Assembly (NCBI RefSeq): GCF_024807145.1
Contig: NZ_JANUCA010000001.1
Coordinates: 620,001 to 684,000 of the forward strand
Length of the DNA stretch: 64,000 nucleotides
DNA from: Microbacterium sp. AK031
GTDB taxonomy: Bacteria > Actinomycetota > Actinomycetes > Actinomycetales > Microbacteriaceae
Direction of reading: 5' to 3'
Below, piece after piece: positions 29,294 through 38,424 of the stretch; positions within the stretch are counted from its first letter, which is position 1, and every line of letters starts with the position of its first letter. The notes beneath the pieces were generated by a model. That model had not been told where the DNA came from. It ran no database searches and worked only from the letters and a program-made list of their open reading frames with translations. The position numbers were made by a program, and so were the translations under genes.

Positions 29294-30230
29294 GATCCTT
29301 TCGCAGCCTTCCGCCGTCGCCCCTGAGTCGGCTGTCACGCAGCGTTCGAGAGGTCGACGCTCTGCGCCGGTCGCGCCGAACTCTCGAGGCGCAGGGAGCA
29401 CACCGGCAGCCAGGGTGCGACTCGTTCTCGCGCACGTCGGCATCTACATCGCGGCTCTCATCTTCGTCTCGCCGCTCGTCTACGCGTTCTTCTCGGCGCT
29501 CAAGCCGAATTCCGAGATGTTCTCCATGCCGCCGACTCTCATCGGATCGGAGATCCGGTGGAGCAACTTCGTGGACGTGTTCAACTACGGGCCGTTCCTC
29601 ACGTACATCGGCAACTCGTTCCTCGTCGCGATCCTCGGGACCGCGGTGACGATCATCGTGTCCACCATGGCCGGCTACGCCTTCGGACGCCTGCGTTGGA
29701 AGGGACGCGACGCAGTCTTCATCCTGTTCCTCGCGACCATGATGGTGCCTGCCGAGGTGCTCGTCATCCCGATGTTCCAGGTCATGCAGTGGTTCGACTG
29801 GGTGAACACGTACCAGGCGCTCGTCCTGCCGTTCGCCTTCGGCGCCTTCGGCACGTTCCTGATGCGGCAGTTCTTCCGCGGCATCCCGTACGAGCTCGAG
29901 GAAGCGGCCCGCATCGACGGCGCAGGCCCCATCCGTACGTTCCTGCAGATCATCATCCCGCTCGCGAAGTCGTCGATCGCTGTGCTCACCGTATTCAGCT
30001 TCCTCTCGTTCTGGAACAGCTACCTGTGGCCGCTCATCGTCACGGTGGACTACGACGCCCTGGGCACACTGCCGGTCGGACTCGCGAGCTTCTCCGGTCT
30101 CACCGGCACCCGCTGGGATCTGCAGATGGCTGCGGCGATCATCTCGATGATCCCCACGACGGTCCTGATCATCGCGTTGCAGAAGCACCTGGTCAAAGGC
30201 ATCGCCATGGCCGGGCTCGGGGGGCGCTGA
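29283..30230 (+). CDS. Sugar ABC transporter permease (MalG/UgpE type)
   Basis: 315 residues with about six spans and a long Ser/Arg/Pro-rich N-terminal tail (about 45 residues) before the first helix. EAA loop EEAARIDGAGPIRTFLQIIIP. It forms the heterodimeric pore with the upstream permease. The ATG lies inside the end of the upstream gene (11-nt overlap). Confidence 0.93.
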   Translation: MSTEILSQPSAVAPESAVTQRSRGRRSAPVAPNSRGAGSTPAARVRLVLAHVGIYIAALIFVSPLVYAFFSALKPNSEMFSMPPTLIGSEIRWSNFVDVFNYGPFLTYIGNSFLVAILGTAVTIIVSTMAGYAFGRLRWKGRDAVFILFLATMMVPAEVLVIPMFQVMQWFDWVNTYQALVLPFAFGAFGTFLMRQFFRGIPYELEEAARIDGAGPIRTFLQIIIPLAKSSIAVLTVFSFLSFWNSYLWPLIVTVDYDALGTLPVGLASFSGLTGTRWDLQMAAAIISMIPTTVLIIALQKHLVKGIAMAGLGGR

Positions 30231-30262
30231 GTTCGACCATGACCAAGGAACAGGGAACCACC

Positions 30263-31246
30263 ATGCCCGTTGCACGCACCCCATCCGAGGGCGCGGCCGT
30301 ACTCGGCCTCGACATCGGGGGGACGAAGATCGCAGCGCTGCTGATCGACGACCACGGCGCCATCGTCGCGCGCGGCGTCGTGCCGGCTCCAGCCCAGCAG
30401 GGGGGAATCGCGATGGCGGACGTCGCGGCCTCCCTTGCGATGCAGCTCTCCGACGAAGCCGGGCTCACGATCCGTGCTGTCGGTGTCGGAGCAGCGGGAG
30501 TCATCGACCACGAAAGCGGAACGGTCAGGGCGGCCTCCGAGATGTTCGTCGATTGGGCGGGTTTCCCCCTCGGCCCGGAGCTGACCGCTCGGCTCGACGT
30601 CCCCGTCCGCGTCGAGAACGATGTCAACGCGTTCCTGCTGGGTGAACTGGATCATGGATCGGCCTCCGGAACGGACGTTCTCGGTGTCATGCTGGGAACC
30701 GGTGTCGGAGGTGCTCTCGTCCTCGACGGTCAACTCCGCCATGGACCGCATGGCGCTGCAGGGGAGATCGGACATACCCCGGGATACAGCGATCTGCGGT
30801 GCACCTGCGGTCAGGTCGGACATCTCGAGACACTGGCTTCCGGAACATCCATCAACCTGCGCTACGCGGAGCGTGCGGGTGAGCCGGAACTGTCTGCCAG
30901 AGAGGTCGCCGATCGCGCCAGAGCCGGCGATCGGATCGCCGCCGCCGTGTTCGCGGACGCAGGGCGCGCCCTCGCCCTCGCCTGCGTGAGCGCAGCCGGC
31001 ATCCTCGACCTGGATACAGCAGTGGTCGGCGGCGGCGTGGTACATGCCTGGGATCTGCTGCAGCCCGCCATCGATGCGACGCTCGCCACCGACTCACCCG
31101 TCTCAGGGGTCGCCATGACGATAGAACGAGCGACGCTGGGCGCGGATGCGGTCGCCCTCGGCGCGGCCGCCGCCGCGCGTCGCGCATTCTTCAACGCCCA
31201 AGGGCACACCACACGAACACCTGTCCTCGAAGGAGAAGCGGCGTGA
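30263..31246 (+). CDS. ROK-family sugar kinase
   Basis: About 327 residues, no DNA-binding domain. ATP loop LDIGGTKIA, catalytic Asp in RVENDVNAFLLGE, GTGVGGALV and GEIGHTPGY. The usual zinc motif CxCGxxGCxE reads CTCGQVGHLE, so the third Cys is a His. Likely role: phosphorylation of the imported hexose or aminosugar. ATG 30263 has AGGGA 6 nt upstream; ATG 30239 in the same frame is possible. It overlaps the M81 gene by 4 nt. Confidence 0.85.
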   Translation: MPVARTPSEGAAVLGLDIGGTKIAALLIDDHGAIVARGVVPAPAQQGGIAMADVAASLAMQLSDEAGLTIRAVGVGAAGVIDHESGTVRAASEMFVDWAGFPLGPELTARLDVPVRVENDVNAFLLGELDHGSASGTDVLGVMLGTGVGGALVLDGQLRHGPHGAAGEIGHTPGYSDLRCTCGQVGHLETLASGTSINLRYAERAGEPELSAREVADRARAGDRIAAAVFADAGRALALACVSAAGILDLDTAVVGGGVVHAWDLLQPAIDATLATDSPVSGVAMTIERATLGADAVALGAAAAARRAFFNAQGHTTRTPVLEGEAA

Positions 31247-32817
31247 ACGCACGACCGGACGCACACCAGATCTGGATGGGGCCGCTGAGCCCCATCGCTG
31301 AAGGCGGGCTCGCCCGGCCCCGCATCGGCATCGGCGGCATCTCCATCGAATCGAGCACATTCTCACCGCATGTTTCGGGAGACGAGGCGTTCACCGTCCG
31401 CACCGGAGCCGAACTGCGCGCGTACTACCCGTTCCTCGACGCAGGGCGGGAACTCGCCGATGCCGCGGAGTGGGTGCCGCTCGTGCATGGCCGGTCTCTT
31501 CCCGGCGGCGCGGTCGACCCCGGCACGTACCGGCGGATGAAGGACGCCATCGTCGCGGGTATCCGTGAACAGGGGCCGTTCGACGGCTTCTTCTTCGACA
31601 TCCACGGCGCCATGAGTGTCATCGGAATGGTGGATGCTGAAGGCGATCTCGCCCGTGCCGTGCGCAACGCACTGGGACCAGACACCCTGATCTCCACGTC
31701 GATGGATCTGCATGGTAACGTCTCTGAAGCGCTCCGCGACGAAGTCGATCTCCTCACGTGCTACCGGATGGCGCCGCACGAGGACTGGCTGAACACCAAA
31801 GAACGCGCGGTCCACAGCCTTCTCGCGCGCCTACGCGGTGCGGACGGCGGCGATCCGCTGCGCCGTCGCCCGCTGAAGGCGTGGGTACCGGTGCCGGTCC
31901 TTCTCCCCGGCGAGAAGACCAGTACGCGCCTGGAGCCGGCGCGCGGCATCTATGCGCAACTGCCAGAGATCGAGAAGCTCGACGGCGTGGTGGATGCATC
32001 GGTGTGGATCGGCTACGCATGGGCGGATGAGCCCCGGTGCCAAGCCTATGTGGTGGTCACCGGCGACGACCGGGAGGTCATCACCCGCGAATCCGAGCGT
32101 GTGGCGCGGATGTTCTGGGATGCGCGAGAGGACTTCGTGTTCGTGGCGGAGACCGCCACGTTGGACGGCGCGCTGGCCAAGGCACTCAGTGCCGACGCCG
32201 CGCGTCCGTATGTGATCTCGGATTCCGGAGACAATCCGACCGCCGGCGGAGCAGGGGATGTGACCTGGACGCTCGGCGAGCTTCTCGAGCGGACGGAGCT
32301 CGTCGACGGCACGCGCATGACGCTCGTGGCATCCATCTTCGACAGCGAGGCCGTCGCTGCCGCCGTCCAGGCCGGCGTGGGGGAGACCGTCACTCTCACA
32401 GCCGGCGCACGCGTCGATGACGGGCCGCGCGGCCCTCTGCAGATCACCGGCCAGATCTTCTCGATCACCGACGGCGATCTTGATGCCGGCACCCAGGTGG
32501 TCATCGCCGTCGGCGGGCTCCACACGATCATCACCCAGCGACGCAAGCCGTTCCATCGCCTCGATGATTTCCGCATGCTCGGTCTCGACCCCGAGAACGC
32601 CGACATCGTCGTCGTGAAGATCGGCTACCTCGAGCCGGAGCTGTACGACCTGGCGGCGGATTGGACGCTGGCGCTCACGCCCGGCGGCGTCGACCAGGAC
32701 CTTCTGCGGCTCGGACACCGCCACCTCGCCGCCGGCGTCTACCCGTTCGACCCCGCCGGAAGTCCGGCGCTCACAGCGGTCGTCGGCCGTCGTGGAGAGG
32801 AGTCACACGCATGCTGA
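31243..32817 (+). CDS. M81-family metallopeptidase (MlrC-like)
   Basis: 524 residues. The N-terminal DUF1485 domain shows IGGISIESSTF, FFFDIHGAM and SMDLHGNVS, supplying the Asp and two His ligands expected for the MlrC metal site. The C-terminal MlrC domain runs from about residue 310 (ISDSGDNPTAGGAGDVTW). MlrC was described in microcystin breakdown, but most relatives sit beside transporters with unknown substrates. Here it is embedded in a sugar operon, which argues for a carbohydrate- or amide-linked substrate. The GTG start overlaps the kinase stop. Confidence 0.85.
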   Translation: MNARPDAHQIWMGPLSPIAEGGLARPRIGIGGISIESSTFSPHVSGDEAFTVRTGAELRAYYPFLDAGRELADAAEWVPLVHGRSLPGGAVDPGTYRRMKDAIVAGIREQGPFDGFFFDIHGAMSVIGMVDAEGDLARAVRNALGPDTLISTSMDLHGNVSEALRDEVDLLTCYRMAPHEDWLNTKERAVHSLLARLRGADGGDPLRRRPLKAWVPVPVLLPGEKTSTRLEPARGIYAQLPEIEKLDGVVDASVWIGYAWADEPRCQAYVVVTGDDREVITRESERVARMFWDAREDFVFVAETATLDGALAKALSADAARPYVISDSGDNPTAGGAGDVTWTLGELLERTELVDGTRMTLVASIFDSEAVAAAVQAGVGETVTLTAGARVDDGPRGPLQITGQIFSITDGDLDAGTQVVIAVGGLHTIITQRRKPFHRLDDFRMLGLDPENADIVVVKIGYLEPELYDLAADWTLALTPGGVDQDLLRLGHRHLAAGVYPFDPAGSPALTAVVGRRGEESHAC

Positions 32818-34163
32818 ACTTCGAGAAGCGCACCGGACCGGACCTCGGTTCCGCGGCGCCGACATACCCGAGCAACGCTGTGCCCGAGTGGTTCCGCGAT
32901 GCGAAACTCGGCTTCTTCGTGCACTGGGGTCTGTACTCCGTGCCCGCATGGGCAGTGGCTCATCCGGAGGGCGGCGTCCCGACCGAGGACTCCTATGCAT
33001 GGCACCAGTACGCGGAGTGGTACGGCAACACGGTGCGGATCACCGGGAGCCCGACGTGGCAGCGGCATCAGGAGCTCTACGGGCCGGGTCGCTCGTACGA
33101 GGACCTCGCCGACCTCTGGGATGCGTCGGCTTTCGATGCGGATGCGTTCGTCGGCGAGCTGATCGGTGCAGGAGCCAAGTACATCGTCCCCACGACCAAA
33201 CACCACGAGGGGTTCTGCCTCTGGGACACGCAGACGACAGGCTTCAACTCCGCCGCGCGTGGCCCGCGTCGCGACTTGATCTCCGAGTTCCACGATGCCG
33301 CGCGGCGGGCCGGCGCGCGTTTCGGGGTGTACTACTCCGGCGCGCTGGACTGGCACGTGAGCGACTTCCCACCGATCGAGTCCGACACCGATCTGTTCCG
33401 ATTCCGGCGCAACGATGACGCATTCGCTCGGTATTCGGCTGCGCAGCTGGACGAGCTCATCCAGCGCTTCGCCCCTGACGTGCTGTGGAACGACATCGAG
33501 TGGCCGGACGGCGGCAAGGGACGCGATGATCACGCCGTGGCAGCACTGCTGTCGCGCTACTTCGACGCGAAGCCCGATGGCGTCGTCAACGATCGCTGGG
33601 GAGTTCCGTACCACGGGTACCTCACCCGTGAATACACCCACGTGGACGAGATCCTGCCTGAGCCGTGGGAGTCCACGCGCGGCCTCGGCTACTCATTCGG
33701 CTTCAACCAGGCCGAAGACGACAGCCACACGCTCTCCGGTCCCGAACTCATCCGGATGCTGGTCGACGTCGTCTCCAAGAACGGAAACCTCCTAATCAAC
33801 GTCGGACCCGCTGCCGACGGCTCGATCCCCGAGCTGCAACGGGCCACGATGCGCGAGCTCGGCGCATGGCTGAGCGTCAACGGCGAAGCCGTCTACGGCA
33901 CCCGCCCGTGGATCCGCTTCGGCGAGGAGGTCGGCGCTCCGCGTCGTTATACGCAGTCGGATGCCGGCGTGCATGTGCATGCTCTGGATCCGGGCGTCGG
34001 CGAACTGGCATTGCCGGCCGAGTTGGCAAGCGCTGGCGATGCCCGTTGGGCGGACGGCGCTACTGTCGACGTGAGCGCCCGCCAGGACGGCACCTCGATC
34101 GTGGCGATCCCTGACGCGCTGCGCGCACAGCCGGTGGCGGTGTTCACGGTTCCGCGCCCATGA
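32811..34163 (+). CDS. GH29 family glycosidase (alpha-L-fucosidase type), second copy
   Basis: 450 residues. Barrel start KLGFFVHWGLYSVPAW, active-site VPTTKHHEGFCLWDT, likely nucleophile Asp228 in VLWNDIEWPDGGK, and GNLLINVGPAADGSIPE. It has the standard WNDI context, unlike the first copy. A C-terminal beta domain follows from about 370. There is no signal peptide, so it acts inside the cell. ATG 32811 overlaps the M81 stop by 7 nt and has GGAGAGGAG upstream. Confidence 0.9.
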   Translation: MLNFEKRTGPDLGSAAPTYPSNAVPEWFRDAKLGFFVHWGLYSVPAWAVAHPEGGVPTEDSYAWHQYAEWYGNTVRITGSPTWQRHQELYGPGRSYEDLADLWDASAFDADAFVGELIGAGAKYIVPTTKHHEGFCLWDTQTTGFNSAARGPRRDLISEFHDAARRAGARFGVYYSGALDWHVSDFPPIESDTDLFRFRRNDDAFARYSAAQLDELIQRFAPDVLWNDIEWPDGGKGRDDHAVAALLSRYFDAKPDGVVNDRWGVPYHGYLTREYTHVDEILPEPWESTRGLGYSFGFNQAEDDSHTLSGPELIRMLVDVVSKNGNLLINVGPAADGSIPELQRATMRELGAWLSVNGEAVYGTRPWIRFGEEVGAPRRYTQSDAGVHVHALDPGVGELALPAELASAGDARWADGATVDVSARQDGTSIVAIPDALRAQPVAVFTVPRP

Positions 34164-34882
34164 TCGCCGTCGAGATCGCCGTTCAGGACGCCTCGGGCGC
34201 GCGGACGGCGTTCGAGAACGGCGCTGACCGCGTCGAGCTGTGTCAGGCGCTTGCCGAGACAGGCGGTCTGACGCCGTCGTCCGGCACGATAGACGCGGTG
34301 TGCGAGGCGGCGGGCGACGGAACCCGTGTCGCCGTCCTCGTGCGCCCTCGTCCGGGTGGATTCGTGTACGCCGCGGAGGAGATCGCCCTTGTCAGCGCCG
34401 ACATCCGTGACTGCGTCCGCCGTGGTGCGGGCGGCATCGTCGTCGGCGCTCTCCTTCCCGACGGAGGTGTCGATCGCGACGCGCTGCGCCGATGGAAGGA
34501 TGCCGCCGGCGATGCCGAGTTCGTCTTCCACCGTGCGATCGACACGCTCGCCGATCCCGCTGCGATCCTCGATGAGCTCGCGGTGCTCGGTGTGGATCGC
34601 ATATTGACCTCTGGCGGTGCCGCGCGCAGCATCGACGGAATCGATGTGCTTGCAGCGCTTGCTCGGCAGTCGGCGGGGCGGCTGCAGATCATGGCCGGCG
34701 GCGGTGTGCGCATCGAGGACATTCCAGAACTGGTGGGAGCCGGCGTCGACGCCGTGCACCTCTCCGCGCGCAGTCGGTCGGCGAACACGGCACCGAGCGG
34801 ACCCGGCGGCGGTGACACCGGCTTCGACGTCACTGATTCTTCGCTCGTGGCCGCCGCGACGCACGCTGTCAGGGGCGGGTGA
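34160..34882 (+). CDS. CutC-family TIM-barrel protein
   Basis: 240 residues. Family motifs: EIAVQDASGARTAFENGADRVELC (short form VEIAVQDA and GADRVELC), GGLTPSSGTI, VLVRPRPGGFVY, FHRAIDT and RILTSGGA. CutC was named for copper homeostasis, a role now doubted; its place as the last gene of a glycosidase and sugar-kinase operon points to carbohydrate metabolism. It overlaps the GH29 stop by 4 nt (ATGA). Its own 3' end overlaps the convergent dehydrogenase gene by 14 bp. Confidence 0.88.
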   Translation: MIAVEIAVQDASGARTAFENGADRVELCQALAETGGLTPSSGTIDAVCEAAGDGTRVAVLVRPRPGGFVYAAEEIALVSADIRDCVRRGAGGIVVGALLPDGGVDRDALRRWKDAAGDAEFVFHRAIDTLADPAAILDELAVLGVDRILTSGGAARSIDGIDVLAALARQSAGRLQIMAGGGVRIEDIPELVGAGVDAVHLSARSRSANTAPSGPGGGDTGFDVTDSSLVAAATHAVRGG

Positions 34883-37703
34883 GCTCCTCCAGCACCTCGA
34901 TCACGTGTCGGTAGGGTTTGCCGGTCGCCCGAGTCATGCCGATCTCGCAGGTCCGGTTCGCCGACACGAATGCGTCGAAGCCGTCGCGCTCGGCATCTGC
35001 AGCCGACACCTCGGCGGATTCGACGGCCGTGGCGCTCTCGGACAGCTCCGGGTGCAGCATCCCTCGGTCGCCGGCGAAGGCGCAGCATCCCCAACCCTCC
35101 GGGACATAGACCTCTGCTGCCACAGCTGAGGCGAGCGCCGTGAGCGCGCCGGTCGCCCCGAGCGCTGTCGTGGAGCACGTGGGGTGCACCGCGATCGAGT
35201 CCAGTTTCGAGGTCACCGTGAGGCGGGGCAGCACCTCCCGGGCGACATAGGTGGTGGCATCCTCGATGCGGAGCCCGGCGTACTCCGGGTACTCGGCCAC
35301 CGACTTCGACAGCATCACGTGCAGTCCCTCGGTGCAGGAGGCCGCGTCGCACACCACCGGCAGCTCCCCACCGCGACTTGCTTCCCAGAGCGATGCGAGC
35401 ACACGTCGGGTCATCCGGTCGTAACCGGACAGATGTCCCTTCGACTTCCACGGCGTACCGCAGCACAGTCCACCTGCGTCTTCCGGGATGACGACAGGGA
35501 TGCCGGCACGATCCAGCAGGGTACCCAGTGCTTCACGCGATCCGTGACCGTCGCCCTCCGGACCGAACATCGTGCCGATGCATGCGCCGAAGAACACAGC
35601 TTGCGCGTCGGCAGGCGTCGTGGGCCGCGGCGCCTTCGTGCCGCCGCGGGGGAGCCCGGCGTCGTAGAGCGGCATCGTGTCCGCGCCGAGTACGGCGCGG
35701 CCCAGCTGGGTGACACCCGTGACGAGAGGGGCGGGCAGCGCATCCGCGACAGTCAGCGCCATCCCGCCGATGCGGGTCACCGCACTCCATCCCCTCGCCG
35801 CAGCATCCCAGATGCCGTCCTCGATCTTCGAAGCCTCCTCGGCGCGCAGTCGGCGCACCAGATCGCCGGTGTTGATGTCGACGGGGCACGCGACGCCGCA
35901 CATTCCGTCGACGGCGCAGGTCTGCACACCCTCATAGTCGTAGTCGGCGCGCAGTTCGTTCAGCAGCTCGGTGTCGCCCTGCTCCTCCGCCCACGCCATG
36001 TCACGACGCAGGACGATGCGCTGACGCGGCGTGAGCGTGATGTCCTTGCTGGGGCAGGTCGGCTCGCAGTAGCCGCATTCCACACAGCGGTCCACCTCGC
36101 TCTCGACGGTCGGCACGCGCTTGAGATCCTGCAGATACGACTCGGCATCATCGGAGAGCACTACGCCCGGATTCAGGATGCCGTCCGGGTCGATCAGACG
36201 TTTGATGTCCCACATGATGTCGGTGAGGAAATCGCCGTACTGACGTCTGACGAACGGCGCCATGATCCGCCCCGTGCCGTGTTCGGCTTTGAGCGATCCG
36301 CCCTGTGCCAGCACGAGATCGACGAGATCCGCGGTGAAGAGGCGGTATCGCGCGACGCTCGCGGGATCGTCGAAACGCTCATTGAGCAGGAAGTGGACGT
36401 TGCCGTCCTTGGCGTGGCCGAAGATCACCGAGCCTTCATAGTCATGCTTCGCGAACAGTGCGATGAGCTGCTCGCACGTGGTGAGCAGCCGGTCCACCGG
36501 GACCACGATGTCTTCGAGCAGCGCAGTGGTGCCGGAAGGGCGAGCACCGGCCACCGCCGTGTAGAGGCCCTTGCGCACCGTCCACAGCGACGCCCGCTCG
36601 CCGGCATCGGTCGTGAGGGTCGGCGGGGCGGCAAGCGGTAGGGTTGCGAACTCCCCGATGGCGCCATCGCTTGCCGTCGCGAACTCCTCGGCGCTGGATG
36701 CGTGCACCTCGACGAGCAGAGCAGCGTGGTCGTGCACATCGATCCCTGCGATCGCAGTCGGCACGTCGCTGAGTCCCTGCGCGACGCGGAGAGATGCCGC
36801 ATCCATCAGCTCGATCGTCGCGAGGCCCTGGGCCACGAGGCCAGGCAGCGCCGCCATGGCGTCGGCGAGGGTCTCGAACACGAGCAGTCCCGTCGCGATC
36901 TGCGGGCGGATCTCGATAGTGCGGAAACGGGCTTCGGCGACGAACGCCAGGGTCCCCTCGGAGCCGATCACCAGGTGCTCGAGAATGCGCACGGGGTCGT
37001 CGAAGTCGAGAAGGGCGTTGAGCCCATATCCCATCGTGTTCTTCATCGAGAACTGTCGTCGGATGAATGCCGCATCGTCGGGGGAGCCGAGCAGACGCTC
37101 GCGAAGCGCGCGCAGACCGTCGGCGATGTCCGGTTCCGCAGCCTGCAGCTGTGACAGCGCATCTGGTGCGCCGGTGTCGAGGATCGTGCCGCTCGGCAGC
37201 ACCAGGAGCAGCGACTCGATGGTCTGATACGAGTTCTCTGTCACGCCGCACGCCATACCGCTGGAGTTGTTCGCGATCACACCGCCGATCGTGCATGCGA
37301 TCTCGCTCGCCGGGTCAGGTCCGAGCTTGCGCCGGTACCGGGCGAGCCGGGTGTTGACCTGGCGGACGGTCGCTCCTGGACCGAGGCGAACCGAGCGCCC
37401 GTCGTCTTCGATGCGGACGTCGCGGAAGTGACTGCGGGTGTCCACCAGGATGTCGCCGGAGACGGCCTGGCCGGACAGACTCGTGCCCCCGGATCGGAAC
37501 GTCAGCGTGCGGCCGGCAGCGCGCACCGCGGCGAAAGCATCGGCCACACCGGTGGCATCAGCGGGTGTCAGAACGGCATCCGGGATGAGCAGATAGTGCG
37601 ATGCATCGTGAGCGCGCGCAAAGCGGTCGATCGAGCGGGAACTGAGCGTGGTGGTCGTGCCCAGCAGTGCAGTGTCCAGCGGATGCGCGAGTGTCGTCGA
37701 CAC
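34869..37703 (-). CDS. FAD-binding and 4Fe-4S D-2-hydroxyacid (D-lactate type) dehydrogenase
   Basis: About 944 residues, a GlcD-GlcF-like fusion. An N-terminal PCMH FAD domain (TFRSGGTSLSGQAVSGD, TIGGVIANNSSGM), a FAD-oxidase C-terminal domain with VIFGHAKDGNVHFL, two 4Fe-4S motifs (CVECGYCEPTCP from about residue 539; CAVDGMCGVACP), and a cysteine-rich electron-transfer region (GLCCGTPWK, GWGCCAFAGDRG). Likely oxidises D-lactate or D-2-hydroxyglutarate into the quinone pool. GTG at 37703 is preferred: AGGAG lies 4 nt upstream. The adjacent GntR gene is divergent. Confidence 0.88.
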   Translation of the reverse strand: MSTTLAHPLDTALLGTTTTLSSRSIDRFARAHDASHYLLIPDAVLTPADATGVADAFAAVRAAGRTLTFRSGGTSLSGQAVSGDILVDTRSHFRDVRIEDDGRSVRLGPGATVRQVNTRLARYRRKLGPDPASEIACTIGGVIANNSSGMACGVTENSYQTIESLLLVLPSGTILDTGAPDALSQLQAAEPDIADGLRALRERLLGSPDDAAFIRRQFSMKNTMGYGLNALLDFDDPVRILEHLVIGSEGTLAFVAEARFRTIEIRPQIATGLLVFETLADAMAALPGLVAQGLATIELMDAASLRVAQGLSDVPTAIAGIDVHDHAALLVEVHASSAEEFATASDGAIGEFATLPLAAPPTLTTDAGERASLWTVRKGLYTAVAGARPSGTTALLEDIVVPVDRLLTTCEQLIALFAKHDYEGSVIFGHAKDGNVHFLLNERFDDPASVARYRLFTADLVDLVLAQGGSLKAEHGTGRIMAPFVRRQYGDFLTDIMWDIKRLIDPDGILNPGVVLSDDAESYLQDLKRVPTVESEVDRCVECGYCEPTCPSKDITLTPRQRIVLRRDMAWAEEQGDTELLNELRADYDYEGVQTCAVDGMCGVACPVDINTGDLVRRLRAEEASKIEDGIWDAAARGWSAVTRIGGMALTVADALPAPLVTGVTQLGRAVLGADTMPLYDAGLPRGGTKAPRPTTPADAQAVFFGACIGTMFGPEGDGHGSREALGTLLDRAGIPVVIPEDAGGLCCGTPWKSKGHLSGYDRMTRRVLASLWEASRGGELPVVCDAASCTEGLHVMLSKSVAEYPEYAGLRIEDATTYVAREVLPRLTVTSKLDSIAVHPTCSTTALGATGALTALASAVAAEVYVPEGWGCCAFAGDRGMLHPELSESATAVESAEVSAADAERDGFDAFVSANRTCEIGMTRATGKPYRHVIEVLEELTRP

Positions 37704-37716
37704 GAGGCTCCTAATA

Positions 37717-37727
37717 TTGTCTGACAA
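37717..37727. promoter_or_regulatory. GntR (FadR-subfamily) operator
   Basis: TTGTCTGACAA is a perfect palindrome (5-1-5) that fits the T-GTnnnAC-A pattern of FadR/LldR-type regulators. It sits between the divergent dehydrogenase and GntR genes, 14 nt upstream of the dehydrogenase start. Confidence 0.7.
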
Positions 37728-37729
37728 GA

Positions 37730-37743
37730 ATACTGGAGAGTAT
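37730..37743. promoter_or_regulatory. Second small inverted repeat in the GntR/dehydrogenase spacer
   Basis: ATACT GGAG AGTAT, directly beside the GntR operator. It could be part of the promoter or a weaker site. Confidence 0.3.
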
Positions 37744-37752
37744 AGTCTCGTT

Positions 37753-37758
37753 TAGGCT
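37753..37758 (+). promoter_or_regulatory. -10 hexamer (TAGGCT) of a probable leaderless GntR mRNA
   Basis: TAGGCT ends 7 nt before ATG 37766, with no ribosome binding site. Confidence 0.5.
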
Positions 37759-37765
37759 GGATGAC

Positions 37766-38422
37766 ATGACCCTCGAGGATCGTTCACTCGGTGTCGTCGG
37801 CATCGTCGACGCCGTCACCCGCCGACTGCGTGCGCGGATCCTTGCAGGGGAGATCGCCGGACACACGGCGCTCACCGAGGCGAAGGTGTCGGACCTGTTC
37901 GGCGTGGCCAGGCCGAGCGCGAAAGCCGCCATCGAGCAGCTCGTCGCCTCCGGATTGCTCATTCGCACTGCGCACCGCAGCGCGCGCGTCGTTGCGATCG
38001 ACGCGGAGATGGTGCGCGATGTCTACCGCACCCGCACGAGACTGGAGAGCGCTGCTCTGCGGGAACTCGCTGCGGTGAGGACGGTGCCGGCGGGTGCCGC
38101 CGACGCCAATGCGGAGATGCTGCGGATGCCGGCGGGGCCGAGCCCGGAGACGGTAGATCCCGACCTTCGCTTCCACACCGCGCTGATCGACGGCATCGCC
38201 AGCGAGCGCACCTCACGCATGTACCGCAGCGTGCTCGACGAAGTGCGCCTGTGCATGGCGCAGGTGCAGGGCAGGCGACTTCTCGACGCCGAGGTCATCG
38301 CCGGGCAACACGCCGAGATTCTGGATGCTGTCGCCATCGGTGACGGCGATCGAGCGGCCGAGCTGCTGGCCGCACACCTACGTTCGGCCGAAGAACGCCT
38401 CGTGGAGGCAGCGGGGGAGTAG
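37766..38422 (+). CDS. GntR-family regulator (FadR subfamily)
   Basis: 218 residues. Winged helix (about 12-78; LTEAKVSDLFGVARPSAKAAIEQL) and an all-helical FCD effector domain with the metal-ligand pattern (DPDLRFHTALIDGI and QHAEILDAVAIGD and AHLRSAEERL). Divergent from the D-2-hydroxyacid dehydrogenase, with a perfect palindrome between. It probably represses the dehydrogenase until lactate or a related hydroxyacid binds, by analogy with LldR. Confidence 0.9.
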   Translation: MTLEDRSLGVVGIVDAVTRRLRARILAGEIAGHTALTEAKVSDLFGVARPSAKAAIEQLVASGLLIRTAHRSARVVAIDAEMVRDVYRTRTRLESAALRELAAVRTVPAGAADANAEMLRMPAGPSPETVDPDLRFHTALIDGIASERTSRMYRSVLDEVRLCMAQVQGRRLLDAEVIAGQHAEILDAVAIGDGDRAAELLAAHLRSAEERLVEAAGE

Positions 38423-38424
38423 GA

